A model generated the notes under the pieces. The model was not told the origin of the DNA and made no database searches. It saw only the letters and a program-made list of their open reading frames with translations. Below, piece by piece: positions 1 to 7,942 of a DNA stretch of 64,000 nucleotides (position 1 is the stretch's first letter; the number at the start of each line of letters is the position of its first letter). Source of the DNA: Streptomyces sp. WMMB 322 (GTDB lineage: Bacteria; Actinomycetota; Actinomycetes; Streptomycetales; Streptomycetaceae); NCBI RefSeq assembly GCF_900090145.1, contig NZ_FMHI01000015.1, positions 1 to 64,000 of the forward strand, read 5' to 3'. The translations under genes were made by a program, and so were the position numbers.

Positions 1-2
1 TG

Positions 3-323
3 TCGGCCTACGCCGACGCCGGCCATCTGGCCTCTGCGGCCGGACTGGTGCCGGTCCCGCGTGACTCCGGGCGCCGCACCGGCAACCTGCACCGGCCCCA
101 GCGCTACAGCCGCCGCCTGCGCCGGGTGTTCTACATGTCCGCGCAGACCAGCATCATTCGCGAGGGACCGAACCGGGACTTCTACCTCAAGAAGCGCGGA
201 GAGGGCTGCAAACACGTCCAGGCCATCATCGCCCTGGCCCGCCGACGAGCGAGCGTGATGTGGGCGCTGCTGCGTGACGGAAGGGTCTTCACCTCCGCCC
301 CACCGGTCACGCAAGCCGCTTGA
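3..323 (+). CDS. IS110-family transposase, C-terminal fragment (cut by window edge)
   Basis: The frame is already open at the window edge and stops at 323, giving about 106 residues of the C-terminal half of an IS110-type transposase. The visible part has the arrangement expected of the Transposase_20 region: a helix followed by SAAGLVP, a basic stretch with SGRRTGN, then the YSRRLRRVFYMSA segment and RALARRR-like residues near the end. IS110 elements lack conventional terminal inverted repeats and none is seen downstream. The N-terminal DEDD catalytic half lies outside the window, so whether the element is intact cannot be judged. It may mark a recombination-prone edge next to the downstream non-coding stretch. 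Confidence 0.85.
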   Translation, partial: SAYADAGHLASAAGLVPVPRDSGRRTGNLHRPQRYSRRLRRVFYMSAQTSIIREGPNRDFYLKKRGEGCKHVQAIIALARRRASVMWALLRDGRVFTSAPPVTQAA

Positions 324-552
324 TTTCGTCATTGAGACTCCTGTGGTTTTCCTGGAACGGCGCAGCCGGCTGCGCCGCGCCGCATTGGGACGCCCGCTGA
401 CGCGGCCAATTCCCGGCAGTGAGCGCGCTGTTGACGGGGCCTGTACGGACCGGCCGTACGAGACGCCGTGGTGGCTCCTCCGGCCTGGCCCCCGCCCACC
501 GATGCGGAAGGCGGCTGCGGCCGGACGGCTGCCTGCGTCCAGCGCAGCATGA

Positions 553-720
553 GGCTAGATGGAAATGATTGTCAAGACCGTTTGAACTCGACGGTCAGGC
601 CTGGCGGCCACAAGGCGGGGGATGCGCCCGCCTCCTCCGGGACGGCCCCCCGGTGCAGGGCGAAGGTCACTTGATTCCTCGAGGCGAAGGAGGTAGAACG
701 ATTATCAGTTTCATCTAGCC
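553..720. repeat. Imperfect inverted repeat pair, Zur/Fur-box-like
   Basis: Positions 324-919 hold no convincing gene. Within them, GGCTAGATGGAAATGATTG (from 553) is matched by the reverse complement of 700-720, which begins GGCTAGATGAAACTGAT; 17 of 21 positions agree. The arms are about 125 bp apart. The core, TGGAAATGATTGTCA-like, resembles actinobacterial Zur/Fur family boxes (TGAAAATGATTTTCA type). They could be two metal-regulator sites facing each other or the ends of a small decayed mobile element; the sequence does not decide. Confidence 0.4.
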
Positions 721-919
721 CTCTGCCGGTGCCGCCCCGTGCCGCCTCGCTCGGAATCCGTTCTCGAGCCGGGTGCCGCGCGTGGCTCCCCCGCATCCAG
801 CCGCCTCAACGGCGAGGCGCCGCACCGGGCACTCTGCCGGTGCGCCGTGGGCTCTGAGAGGTGACCCTCATCCCCAGTGGCATCCGCTCGTCGGTCAAGA
901 AGCCTGAGAAGAGGAAGAC

Positions 920-1858
920 GTGCAGCTCTCCCGCGACGTGACACCGCGACAGGGGATGACGGGGGTGGGCACAGCCTTCGGCACGTTCGGCGAGCTGCTG
1001 CAGGGTGCACTGCCGGAAGAGGACGGCGACTTCCTGGTCACCCTCCCCGTCGCCCGCTGGAGCATGGCCGCTTTCCAGCAGGATCCGGGAGCCGACGGGA
1101 TCACAGTGCGGCCCTCACGCAAGAAGAAGGCCCTCCAGCTCGCCCGCATGATCGCCCAAGAGGTCCCGGACCCCGTGGCGGGGATCCTGACGGTGAACAG
1201 CGTGATCCCCGAAGGCAAGGGGCTGGCCAGTTCCTCGGCGGACCTGGTCGCGACCGCCCGGGCCGTGGCCAGTTCCCTCAACATACCGATGCCGCCCTCC
1301 CGGATCGAGCGACTGCTGGCCCGGATCGAGCCGACCGACGGGGTGCTCTACCCCGCGATCGTCGCGTTCCACCATCGTGCGGTACGGCTCCGGGCCGTCC
1401 TGGGGTCCCTTCCGGCGATGACTGTCGTGGGCATCGACGAGGGCGGTGCCGTGGACACGGTCGACTTCAACCGCATCCCCAAGTCCTTCTCAGCGGCGCA
1501 GTGTTGCGAATACGCCCGGCTGCTGGACAGGCTCGCCGACGCGGTGCCCAGACACGATCTGGAAGAAGTGGGCAGAGTGGCGACGCGAAGCGCTCTGATG
1601 AATCAGCCACTCCGGTACAAGCGGTCGCTGGAGCCGATGCTGGAGATCTGCCGTGACGTCGGCGGTCTCGGCGTGGCCGTCGGGCACAGCGGCACGACTC
1701 TCGGAGTTCTTCTGGACGGCCGCGACCCCTCGTGCACCCACAGGGCCACAGCAGCCGCCCGCGCATGTGCCGAGCTGGCCGGTCATGTCGCCGTCTACCG
1801 GACGCTGAGTTTTCCCGGCGCATCCGCTCCGGCCGTCGGCTCCCTTCTGCCTGCCTGA
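920..1858 (+). CDS. GHMP-family kinase, L-threonine kinase (PduX)-like
   Basis: A 312-residue small-molecule kinase of the GHMP superfamily. The ATP-binding loop is visible as PEGKGLASSSAD at residues 97-108, the N-terminal GTFGELLQG segment (21-29) resembles the start of PduX-type L-threonine kinases, and the C-terminal GHMP motif is GVAVGHSGTTLGVLL (251-265). In cobalamin salvage PduX phosphorylates L-threonine, but no cobalamin genes are nearby, so the substrate is open; other secondary-metabolism kinases share this fold. The GTG start follows a GAGGAA ribosome site; an ATG at 956 is an alternative. The gene stands alone and converges with the cupin regulator at 1923. Confidence 0.7.
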   Translation: MQLSRDVTPRQGMTGVGTAFGTFGELLQGALPEEDGDFLVTLPVARWSMAAFQQDPGADGITVRPSRKKKALQLARMIAQEVPDPVAGILTVNSVIPEGKGLASSSADLVATARAVASSLNIPMPPSRIERLLARIEPTDGVLYPAIVAFHHRAVRLRAVLGSLPAMTVVGIDEGGAVDTVDFNRIPKSFSAAQCCEYARLLDRLADAVPRHDLEEVGRVATRSALMNQPLRYKRSLEPMLEICRDVGGLGVAVGHSGTTLGVLLDGRDPSCTHRATAAARACAELAGHVAVYRTLSFPGASAPAVGSLLPA

Positions 1859-1922
1859 GGGCCCGTCTCCTGCGGAGAGTTCGCAGCAGCCCGTGGACGG
1901 GAGGCCGTTCGTGCGGGCCCGG

Positions 1923-2495
1923 TCAGGTTCCGGACCTGACGTGCATCCGTTCGCCCTGCGGGCCGAAGAGCGCCAGCATCTCCGTCGGGTGGTCGCCCTG
2001 GTTGGCGATGACGTGAGGAGTGCGGGTGTCGAACTCGACCACCTCGCCGGGCTTGAGGTCGAGCTTCCGCCGGCCGAGTACGAGGTGCAGCCGCCCGGAG
2101 AGGACGTAGATCCACTCGTGGCCTTCGTGGACCTTGGGCTCGTAGGGCCCCGGCGGGTCGTGCGGCGGCACGATCACCTTGAACGCCTGGAGGCCGCCCG
2201 GCCGCCGGGTCAGCGGGATGAACGTCCAGCCGTGCCGTTTGATCGGTCTGGCCCGGACCCGGGGGTCCCCGGTTTCCGGTGCGTCGACCAGCTCGTCGAG
2301 AGGCACCTGATGAGCCCTCGCCAGCGGCAGCAGCAGTTCCAGCGTGGGCTTGCGCTGCCCGGACTCCAGCCGTGACAGCGTGCTGACCGAGATGCCGGTG
2401 CTCTTCGCCAGCTCCGTCAGGGTCGCGCCCCGCTCCACCCGCAACGCCCGCAGCCGCGGGCCGACACCGTCAAGTACGTCATCGAAGTCTGCCAT
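1923..2495 (-). CDS. XRE-family transcriptional regulator with C-terminal cupin domain
   Basis: A 190-residue one-component regulator. Residues 14-69 form a helix-turn-helix of the XRE type (LRALRVERGATLTELA ... ISVSTLSRLESGQRKP). Residues 105-180 are a small cupin barrel with HEGHEWIYVLSGRL and PGEVVEFDTRTPHVIAN, which would bind a small ligand or metal. The ATG at 2495 is preferred over an in-frame start at 2519 because the helix-turn-helix begins soon after it. It is divergent from the flavoprotein at 2561, with a TTTGCC-rich palindrome between the two, so autoregulation and control of the flavoprotein-methyltransferase operon are likely. Confidence 0.85.
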   Translation of the reverse strand: MADFDDVLDGVGPRLRALRVERGATLTELAKSTGISVSTLSRLESGQRKPTLELLLPLARAHQVPLDELVDAPETGDPRVRARPIKRHGWTFIPLTRRPGGLQAFKVIVPPHDPPGPYEPKVHEGHEWIYVLSGRLHLVLGRRKLDLKPGEVVEFDTRTPHVIANQGDHPTEMLALFGPQGERMHVRSGT

Positions 2496-2504
2496 CCCTG
2501 CATT

Positions 2505-2530
2505 TTGCCGTACCGGCAAGAATATTTGCC
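2505..2530. promoter_or_regulatory. Candidate operator between cupin regulator and flavoprotein operon
   Basis: TTGCCG-TAC-CGGCAA at 2505-2519 is a perfect inverted repeat. The TTTGCC of its left arm (2504-2509) recurs at 2525-2530, exactly 21 bp (two helical turns) away. It lies in the 65-bp divergent gap, about 30-55 bp upstream of the flavoprotein start, where a repressor of both genes would bind. The inference that the adjacent XRE-cupin protein binds it rests on position only. Confidence 0.5.
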
Positions 2531-2560
2531 AATCGAGCGGAAGCCCCGCACGCTGCGGGC

Positions 2561-3469
2561 ATGGACATCAAAGAGTCGTACGACGTGGTCGTGGTCGGAG
2601 GCGGAGCCGCCGGGCTGAGCGCCGCGCTGGTGCTGGGACGGTCCCGGCGCTCGGTGCTGGTGATCGACGCCGGTGAGCCCCGCAACGCCGGAGCCGGCCA
2701 CATGCACAACTACCTCGGCAGAGAGGGCGCGACCCCGGCCGAGCTGCTGACTGCCGGACGTGAGGAAGTGGGGCGGTACGGCGTCGAGGTGCGCAGTGGC
2801 CGGGTCGTCTCCGCCGTCCGCACGGGTGGCGGGTTCGCTCTGGGGCTGGAGGACGGCGGCTCGGTCTCCGCGCGGCGGCTGGTGCTGGCCACCGGCGTGG
2901 TCGACGAGCTGCCGCAGGTGCCGGGACTGGAGGAGAGGTTCGGCCGGGACGTGCTGCACTGCCCCTACTGCCACGGCTGGGAAGTCGCCGACTCGCCGTT
3001 GGGGGTCGTGGCGAGCGGGGCGGACTGCGTCGAGCGGGCTCTGCTGTTCCGTCAGTGGAGCGAGGACGTGGTGATCCTGCTCAACGGCCGGCCCGCCCCG
3101 CAGGGCGAGGACGCAGAGAGGCTCGCCGCCCGCGGCATCCGGTGGGTGCCGGGCAGGATCGCACGCGTGGTCGTCGAGGACGACGCCGTCACCGGTGTGG
3201 AGCTGGCCGGTGGCGAGTTCGTGCCTCGGGCGGCGCTGGTGGTCACCACCGTGCCGACCCCGGACACCACGCTGCTCGACGCGGTCGGCGGCCCGGAGGC
3301 CCCCGGAGTGAAGGTCGTCGGCAATGCGGCCACCCCGTACGGCGGGGTCATCTCCTCGGCGGCCGACGGCATGGTCGCCGGGACGCTTATCAACCACGAC
3401 CTCCTCCTCGAGGAGACCGCGGCGGCCGTCGCGGAGTACCGGAACACCCCGAAAGGCAGGGCCGCCTGA
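2561..3469 (+). CDS. NAD(P)/FAD-dependent oxidoreductase, thioredoxin-reductase-like
   Basis: A 302-residue flavoprotein of the low-molecular-weight thioredoxin-reductase fold. GGGAAG at 13-18 is the FAD-binding loop, ATGVVDELP at 110-118 is the second FAD motif, and the redox-active pair CPYC is at 134-137. The typical trxB has CATC and is followed by trxA; here the cysteine motif is CPYC, as in stand-alone thioredoxin-reductase-like oxidases, and no thioredoxin gene is nearby. It overlaps the downstream methyltransferase by one base (TGATG), so the two are translationally coupled. Related flavoproteins paired with methyltransferases occur in detoxification operons; the true substrate is unknown. 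Confidence 0.85.
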   Translation: MDIKESYDVVVVGGGAAGLSAALVLGRSRRSVLVIDAGEPRNAGAGHMHNYLGREGATPAELLTAGREEVGRYGVEVRSGRVVSAVRTGGGFALGLEDGGSVSARRLVLATGVVDELPQVPGLEERFGRDVLHCPYCHGWEVADSPLGVVASGADCVERALLFRQWSEDVVILLNGRPAPQGEDAERLAARGIRWVPGRIARVVVEDDAVTGVELAGGEFVPRAALVVTTVPTPDTTLLDAVGGPEAPGVKVVGNAATPYGGVISSAADGMVAGTLINHDLLLEETAAAVAEYRNTPKGRAA

Positions 3470-4125
3470 TGAGTGGACACGGACACGAGCTCACCGACGA
3501 GGAAGCGGCAGCCATGTTCGAGCCGGCGGGCTGGGAGGAGCGGTACTCCGGCGAGGAGACGGTCTGGAGCGGGAATCCCAACCCGCAACTGGTCGCGGAG
3601 ATCTCCGGACTGGCCCCGGGCACCGCGCTCGACGTCGGCTGCGGAGAGGGCGGCGACGTGATCTGGCTGGCCCGGCAGGGCTGGAAGGTCACGGGCGCCG
3701 ACTTCTCCGCAAACGGCCTGGCCCGTGCCGCCCGGCACGCCGAGCAGGCCGGGGTCCGCGACCGTACCGACTGGTGGCAGGTCGACGCGCGGGCCTTCGC
3801 GGCCGGCGGCCGCTCCTACGACCTGGTCACCACCCACTTCCTGCACCCACCGGACGGAGGGATGGTCGAGGTCACCGGCCGGCTGTCCGAGGCGGTCGCC
3901 CCCGGCGGGCACCTTCTGGTCGTGGGCCACGCGCCGTCCGAGGTGTTCACCCACCTCAGCGCAAGCCATCGCCGGGCGATGTTCCGCGCCGAGGAGCTGC
4001 TGCCCGGCCTTCCCGGGGACTTCGACGTCCTCGTGGTCGAACAGCGGCCACGGACGGTGGTCCGGGACGGAGTGTCGGTCGACGTCCACGACTCCACGCT
4101 GCTCGCCCGCCGCAGGGCGGACTAG
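3469..4125 (+). CDS. Class I SAM-dependent methyltransferase
   Basis: A 218-residue methyltransferase starting at the ATG that overlaps the stop of the flavoprotein gene. LDVGCGEGGD at residues 54-63 is the SAM-binding motif I, followed by VTGADFS (motif II position). The W-x-S-GNPNPQL segment before motif I and the overall length resemble the tellurite-resistance/thiol methyltransferase-like group, but the substrate cannot be assigned. Coupling to a thioredoxin-reductase-like protein suggests a shared detoxification or small-molecule modification role. The start is fixed by the TGATG junction; no separate promoter is visible. Confidence 0.85.
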   Translation: MSGHGHELTDEEAAAMFEPAGWEERYSGEETVWSGNPNPQLVAEISGLAPGTALDVGCGEGGDVIWLARQGWKVTGADFSANGLARAARHAEQAGVRDRTDWWQVDARAFAAGGRSYDLVTTHFLHPPDGGMVEVTGRLSEAVAPGGHLLVVGHAPSEVFTHLSASHRRAMFRAEELLPGLPGDFDVLVVEQRPRTVVRDGVSVDVHDSTLLARRRAD

Positions 4126-4261
4126 CGGCACCAGGTCTTACCCGGTCTCGCCATGCCCGAATGCTCAACTGTCCTCCGGCCGGGGCCCGTTCGGGCGTCT
4201 GTCGTCCGACTCGGCGTCCGGGCCGGGAGCGCCGGGACGGCCACGGGGTAACGGCCCTCGA

Positions 4262-5218
4262 TCAGCGGCGCGGGGAGTGCGGGAGGGCACCCTGCGGGCC
4301 GACGGCGGCCAGGCACCGGGCCGTCCACGCGGTGTGGCGGCGGCGGAGCTCCTCGGCGGTGAGGTCGGTGCGGCCGAGCCCGGCGTAGTTGGGGACCCAG
4401 GTCTCCACGGTGCGGTGGGAGCGGGCGAGGCTGTGAAGGTCCCACAGCGCCACGTCGGGCACCGGCATCCCCGACGCATCACGGTAGGCGTCGCAGAAGG
4501 CGTCGGCGGTGGTGGTGCCGGGGCCGTGCAGCAGTGCGAGATCGAGCCTGCACCAGCCGATGTCGTAGCCGCGCGGTGCCAGGCTCGCACCGGACCAGTC
4601 GACCACGCCGAGGAGCGTGCCGTCCCGCCAGACGACGTTTCCGGACCAGTAGTCGAAGTGGCAGAGCACGCGCGGCCGGTCGGCCAGCCGGCCGGCGTGC
4701 CCCTCCAGCGCCGCGGCGGCCGGGCCGCTGAAGCTGCGGGCGGCGCTCATGCCGTCCCGGAACCCGGCGACGCGTGCGAGGGGCACGGCGTGCAGCCGGG
4801 CCAGCGCACTTCCGAGGGCGGCGGCAGCGGCGTCCGGGTCGGCGGGAGTGATGTCGGCCCGCCCGGGGAGGTGGGTGATCAGAACGCCGGGCACACCGCA
4901 CCGTTCGCCCCGCGGGTCGGCTCCGAGCAGGCGGGGAGCGAAGCCTTCCAGGCCGTCGAGGGCGATCAGCACCTTCTCCTCGCGGGCGGCGGAGTCGTCG
5001 CCGGGCGGGAAGCGCCGCAGCACGGCCCGCCGTGGGGGATCGGCCGCCTGCAGCAGGTGAGTTGAGGCGTGGCTTCCGCCGTCGAGCCTGTGGACGGCGA
5101 GTGCGTCGGGGCCGGCGGCGGAGCCGAGGAGCCCGGCTGCCCAGGCGAGCGTTGCGGGTGTCGGGTCGGCACACGGCTGTGGGCCGTCGTACGGGGGGTC
5201 GGGCGCAGAGGCGGTCAT
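4262..5218 (-). CDS. Aminoglycoside phosphotransferase (APH)-family kinase
   Basis: A 318-residue protein with the APH/choline-kinase fold. HFDYWSGNV at 187-195 is the catalytic loop (H-x-D-x4-N) and DWSGA at 207-211 provides the metal-binding aspartate. The N-terminal lobe has a lysine-containing EKVLIALD segment. The family phosphorylates aminoglycosides, macrolides, homoserine, fructosamine and other alcohols; nothing here selects one, and most chromosomal Streptomyces copies are not resistance genes. It converges with the methyltransferase across 136 bp of GC-rich non-coding DNA and is divergent from the PadR operon. Confidence 0.85.
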   Translation of the reverse strand: MTASAPDPPYDGPQPCADPTPATLAWAAGLLGSAAGPDALAVHRLDGGSHASTHLLQAADPPRRAVLRRFPPGDDSAAREEKVLIALDGLEGFAPRLLGADPRGERCGVPGVLITHLPGRADITPADPDAAAAALGSALARLHAVPLARVAGFRDGMSAARSFSGPAAAALEGHAGRLADRPRVLCHFDYWSGNVVWRDGTLLGVVDWSGASLAPRGYDIGWCRLDLALLHGPGTTTADAFCDAYRDASGMPVPDVALWDLHSLARSHRTVETWVPNYAGLGRTDLTAEELRRRHTAWTARCLAAVGPQGALPHSPRR

Positions 5219-5444
5219 GGGGCGACCCCAGCACGCGGCAGCGGGCGACGGCCAGTGAATTCCCCCGCGGCCCCTGGTCGTACGGCCCGCGGTTCCTGGC
5301 CGTGCGGCAGGGGCTCAGAGGCTCATCCGGTGAACTCCGTGCCCGTGCGGGCGCAACGGGACGCGGCAGCCGCTGCGGTGAAGGGGTGCCCCGCCTCTCC
5401 GTCTCCCCGGACCGGACCCGGAGGTAGCGGTACGATCTCCCGGC

Positions 5445-5469
5445 AGGTACCTTGTTCTGCATGGTACTT
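5445..5469. promoter_or_regulatory. Candidate PadR operator over a leaderless promoter
   Basis: AGGTAC (5445-5450) and GTACTT (5464-5469) form an inverted repeat with one mismatch. It spans a -10-like TACCTT (5448-5453) that lies 7 bases before the ATG at 5461. The spacing fits a leaderless transcript starting at that ATG, with the repressor site covering promoter and start codon. Autorepression by the PadR protein is inferred. Confidence 0.45.
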
Positions 5470-5817
5470 GGTGGTGGCGGGCATTCCGGAGTGAGTCAAC
5501 TCCGGCGCGGGATCCTCCAGTTCTGCGTCCTGGCCCTGCTCCGCGACGGGGAGAGGTACGCCTTCGAACTCGTGCGGGAGCTGTGCGACGCCCACGGCCT
5601 CGACACCAGCGAAGGCACCATCTACCCGCTGCTCTCCCGGCTTCGGAAAGAGGAGTGGGTGACCACCGTCTGGAAGGAGTCCGAAACGGGGCCCCCGCGC
5701 CGCTACTACACGCTGACGGCGGCGGGACGAAGGGCGCTGGAGGACTTCGCGGGGGAGTGGGGCTCCTTCAAATCGACCGTCGACAGCCTTCTCGACAGTG
5801 AGGGGAAGCACCGGTGA
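5461..5817 (+). CDS. PadR-family transcriptional regulator
   Basis: A 118-residue winged-helix repressor of the PadR family. LRRGILQFCVLALL opens the DNA-binding domain, GTIYPLLSRLRKEEWV is the recognition helix region and PPRRYYTLTAAGRRAL the wing, followed by a short C-terminal helix. The ATG at 5461 is chosen because a TACCTT -10 lies 7 bases upstream; a GTG at 5491 is the alternative and would give a more usual N-terminus. The gene overlaps the next one by four bases (GTGA). PadR genes paired with a HAAS-domain membrane protein usually respond to envelope or antimicrobial stress. Confidence 0.85.
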   Translation: MVLGGGGHSGVSQLRRGILQFCVLALLRDGERYAFELVRELCDAHGLDTSEGTIYPLLSRLRKEEWVTTVWKESETGPPRRYYTLTAAGRRALEDFAGEWGSFKSTVDSLLDSEGKHR

Positions 5818-6440
5818 CATCCAGGGGAGATCAGCTCGTCGAGGAGTACCTGCGCCGTTTCGACAACGCCTCCGTGTTCCTCCCGGACCAGCGCCGGGCC
5901 GAGCTCAGACAGGAGATCGTCGAGCACATAGAAGCGGGCACCGAAGAGGCACAGGCCGTGCACGCCGACGCGGTACGGGCCGTGCTGGACCGGCTGGGCC
6001 CGCCGGCGGACATCGTGGCGTCGGAGACCGACTCGGGGTCCTTTCCGGAGGTCGACCCGGTCACGGTCGACCCGGTCACGGCCGAGGAGTCCCCGTCCGC
6101 CGGCGGGGCCGTCCACGAGGGCGGCGAGGGACCGTCCACGCAGAAGAGTTCCGCACCGGCTCCGTCCGCCCGTCCACGGAGATTCCCGCTGCCGCTGATC
6201 GGTGCGGTGGCGACGGCGGTCGTCGTCGGCGTGCTGGCGTTCGCTGCGTTCGGCGTGTCCAGCGGGAGCGACGAGCCGCAGCAGACGACGCGTCCGACAC
6301 CCACACCGTCGCAGAGCAGTTCGCCCAACAGCGAGGGACCGGACGGAAGTCCGGGCGCCGGCCCCGAGACCTCGCTTCCGCCCTCGCACAACTCCACCTC
6401 GCCCGGGGGTACTCCGTCCGAATCACGTTCGTCCCGCTAG
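5814..6440 (+). CDS. HAAS-domain membrane protein, PadR partner
   Basis: A 208-residue protein. Residues 1-75 have the helical HAAS pattern (VEEYLRRFDNAS, LRQEIVEHIEAGTEEAQ, VLDRLGPPADIVASE) that co-occurs with PadR regulators. An acidic linker follows, then one membrane segment at about 125-148 and a Ser/Thr/Pro-rich tail of about 60 residues that would lie outside the cell. The GTG start overlaps the PadR stop, so the pair is co-translated. In this family the cytoplasmic HAAS helices are thought to relay a signal to PadR; that role is inferred. Confidence 0.75.
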   Translation: MTSRGDQLVEEYLRRFDNASVFLPDQRRAELRQEIVEHIEAGTEEAQAVHADAVRAVLDRLGPPADIVASETDSGSFPEVDPVTVDPVTAEESPSAGGAVHEGGEGPSTQKSSAPAPSARPRRFPLPLIGAVATAVVVGVLAFAAFGVSSGSDEPQQTTRPTPTPSQSSSPNSEGPDGSPGAGPETSLPPSHNSTSPGGTPSESRSSR

Positions 6441-6669
6441 GGCCGGCCGGTGCGGCACCGGTCGGTCGGCCCGGCAGGCGGCGAGCTGCCGGGCGGCCGG
6501 CAGGCGCGCCTCGCTGCCCAGGCGTTGGCGGTGTCTCACCGGCGTCCGCTCCACGGGGGTGAGCCGGACAGCGCCGATGTCTGAGCGCCGACGGCTCTGT
6601 CCGGGCGGGAAGCGGAGCTCCGGGAAGGCGGGCCGTGCTCGGCGGCCGAGCCGGCGCCGGAACCGGCGA

Positions 6670-6735
6670 GACCGCGGTGCGGGACGACCGCAGGGCCGCA
6701 GGACCGCAGAGCCGGACGACCGCAGGGCCGCGGTC
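6670..6735. repeat. Direct and inverted repeats between convergent genes, possible terminator
   Basis: Positions 6441-6818 hold no gene. GGACGACCGCAGGGCCGC occurs exactly at 6682-6699 and 6714-6731. The pair is flanked by GACCGCGG (6670-6677) and CCGCGGTC (6728-6735), which can pair. The position between two gene ends fits a shared terminator; the direct repeat is otherwise unexplained. Confidence 0.35.
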
Positions 6736-6818
6736 CTCGTCCAGCCGTGGGCGACCAGTGGTCGGCCGGCGGTGGCAGAGGAGCGCGGCCCCGCTTCTTG
6801 TGGGGGGTGGGGGAATGG

Positions 6819-7496
6819 TCAGGGGATCGGGGGGACGGTGGGCCCCTCCTGCGCGAGCAGGTCGCGGGCGAACTGTTCCCACTGCGCGTACCGGTCGGGG
6901 AAGGCCGACTTCTGGACGGCCTGGCACACCTCGCCCGGCGGCATGCCTTCCCAGCCGGAGATCTGGATCAGGCCTGGGTTGGAGCCGAACGGGGCGACTC
7001 CGTAGAAGGACTTGGACGAGGTGGGGACGTCGGTGATCTGCTCCGGTGTGCCCCAGCCCGTGCTGGGCCGCTGCTGGAAGATGCCGAGGGAGTCGTGGTC
7101 GACGGGCGTCGTGTAGTTGACGAACTTCGACTCCTGCATCGCCGTCATCAGAGCGATGACCTGCCCCTGTTCGGGGATGTTCGCGCCCTTGCCGACGCCG
7201 ATCACCGTACGGGCGTTGGCGAGTTCCTCGGGGCCGAGGTCCGCGGGCGAGGCGAAGACCTTGCGCAGTTCGCTGTCCGGTGCCTGCTGCAGCGCCTTCG
7301 CGGTCGCCTTGTCGACCGAACCCGTCTCGCTGAGTCCGTGCCGGGCCTGGAACCACTTGATGCCGTGGCCAGAACCCTTGACCGACGCCTCGGAGGCCGT
7401 CCCGGACTGGGCGCCCTGAGCGACAGCCGGCACGGCGAGCATCGTGCCCGCGGCGATGACGGCGGCTGCTGCGATTGCTGCTCGGTTTCTCTGCAT
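6819..7496 (-). CDS. Secreted peptidoglycan-associated protein, lytic-transglycosylase-like
   Basis: A 225-residue secreted protein. The ATG at 7496 starts a clear signal peptide: a basic MQRNR, a long Ala-rich core and a cleavage-like AVAQGA near residue 28. Residues 43-75 look like a degenerate peptidoglycan-binding repeat (IKWFQARHGLSETGSVDKATAKAL). The domain from about 105 has ALMTAMQESKF (Glu122), DSLGIFQQRPSTGWGTPEQI and a conserved C-terminal helix, as in the lysozyme-like modules of actinobacterial cell-wall hydrolases. Enzymatic activity is inferred, with Glu122 the candidate acid. It is monocistronic. Confidence 0.7.
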   Translation of the reverse strand: MQRNRAAIAAAAVIAAGTMLAVPAVAQGAQSGTASEASVKGSGHGIKWFQARHGLSETGSVDKATAKALQQAPDSELRKVFASPADLGPEELANARTVIGVGKGANIPEQGQVIALMTAMQESKFVNYTTPVDHDSLGIFQQRPSTGWGTPEQITDVPTSSKSFYGVAPFGSNPGLIQISGWEGMPPGEVCQAVQKSAFPDRYAQWEQFARDLLAQEGPTVPPIP

Positions 7497-7942
7497 GGTG
7501 CGACCCTGACGTGTACACGCAAAACATGTCAAGGTGCCAGAAACCCGGTATAGGCGACTCATGACGTTTGTACCGAAGCAGGGGATGTGTCACGGTGCGG
7601 CGCGGATCCGGTCCCGACGCCCCGGGTGCACGGGAAGCAGGCGAGCGTCGGCCGGGCATCTCCCACCCGGGCAGGGCGGGTTCGACGTGTGTTCGGCCGC
7701 CGCCGGGCAGGTGCGCTTCGAGCAGCGCACTTCGCCGGGGCGCTCTCGGCGCCGACCGGGAGTGATCCACCGGGCGGTCGGTCCCGGGGAGTCCGCGATG
7801 CATACTCCGCATACGCGCGGGCGGCCCCTGCCGTATGACAGGGGAGGCCGTGATGCACGCCACTTGCGGCGGCGCGGGGGATTGGGCGGGCAGTGCTGAG
7901 GCTGCTGGGAAGTGGCCAATTTCTGAGCCGGAAGCAGCTCAG
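7497..7942. other. Non-coding stretch upstream of the secreted protein
   Basis: No gene is supported in these 446 bases. They hold the promoter side of the secreted protein (an AT-richer patch around 7510-7590) and the sequence after the end of brxHI. No convincing ydaO-type riboswitch, which can precede cell-wall hydrolase genes in Streptomyces, was recognised. Confidence 0.5.

Noticed and set aside
7497..7942. c-di-AMP (ydaO) riboswitch upstream of the secreted cell-wall protein
   Set aside because: Such switches precede cell-wall hydrolases in Streptomyces, but the conserved GGGGGAACC-type core and pseudoknot partners were not found on the relevant strand.
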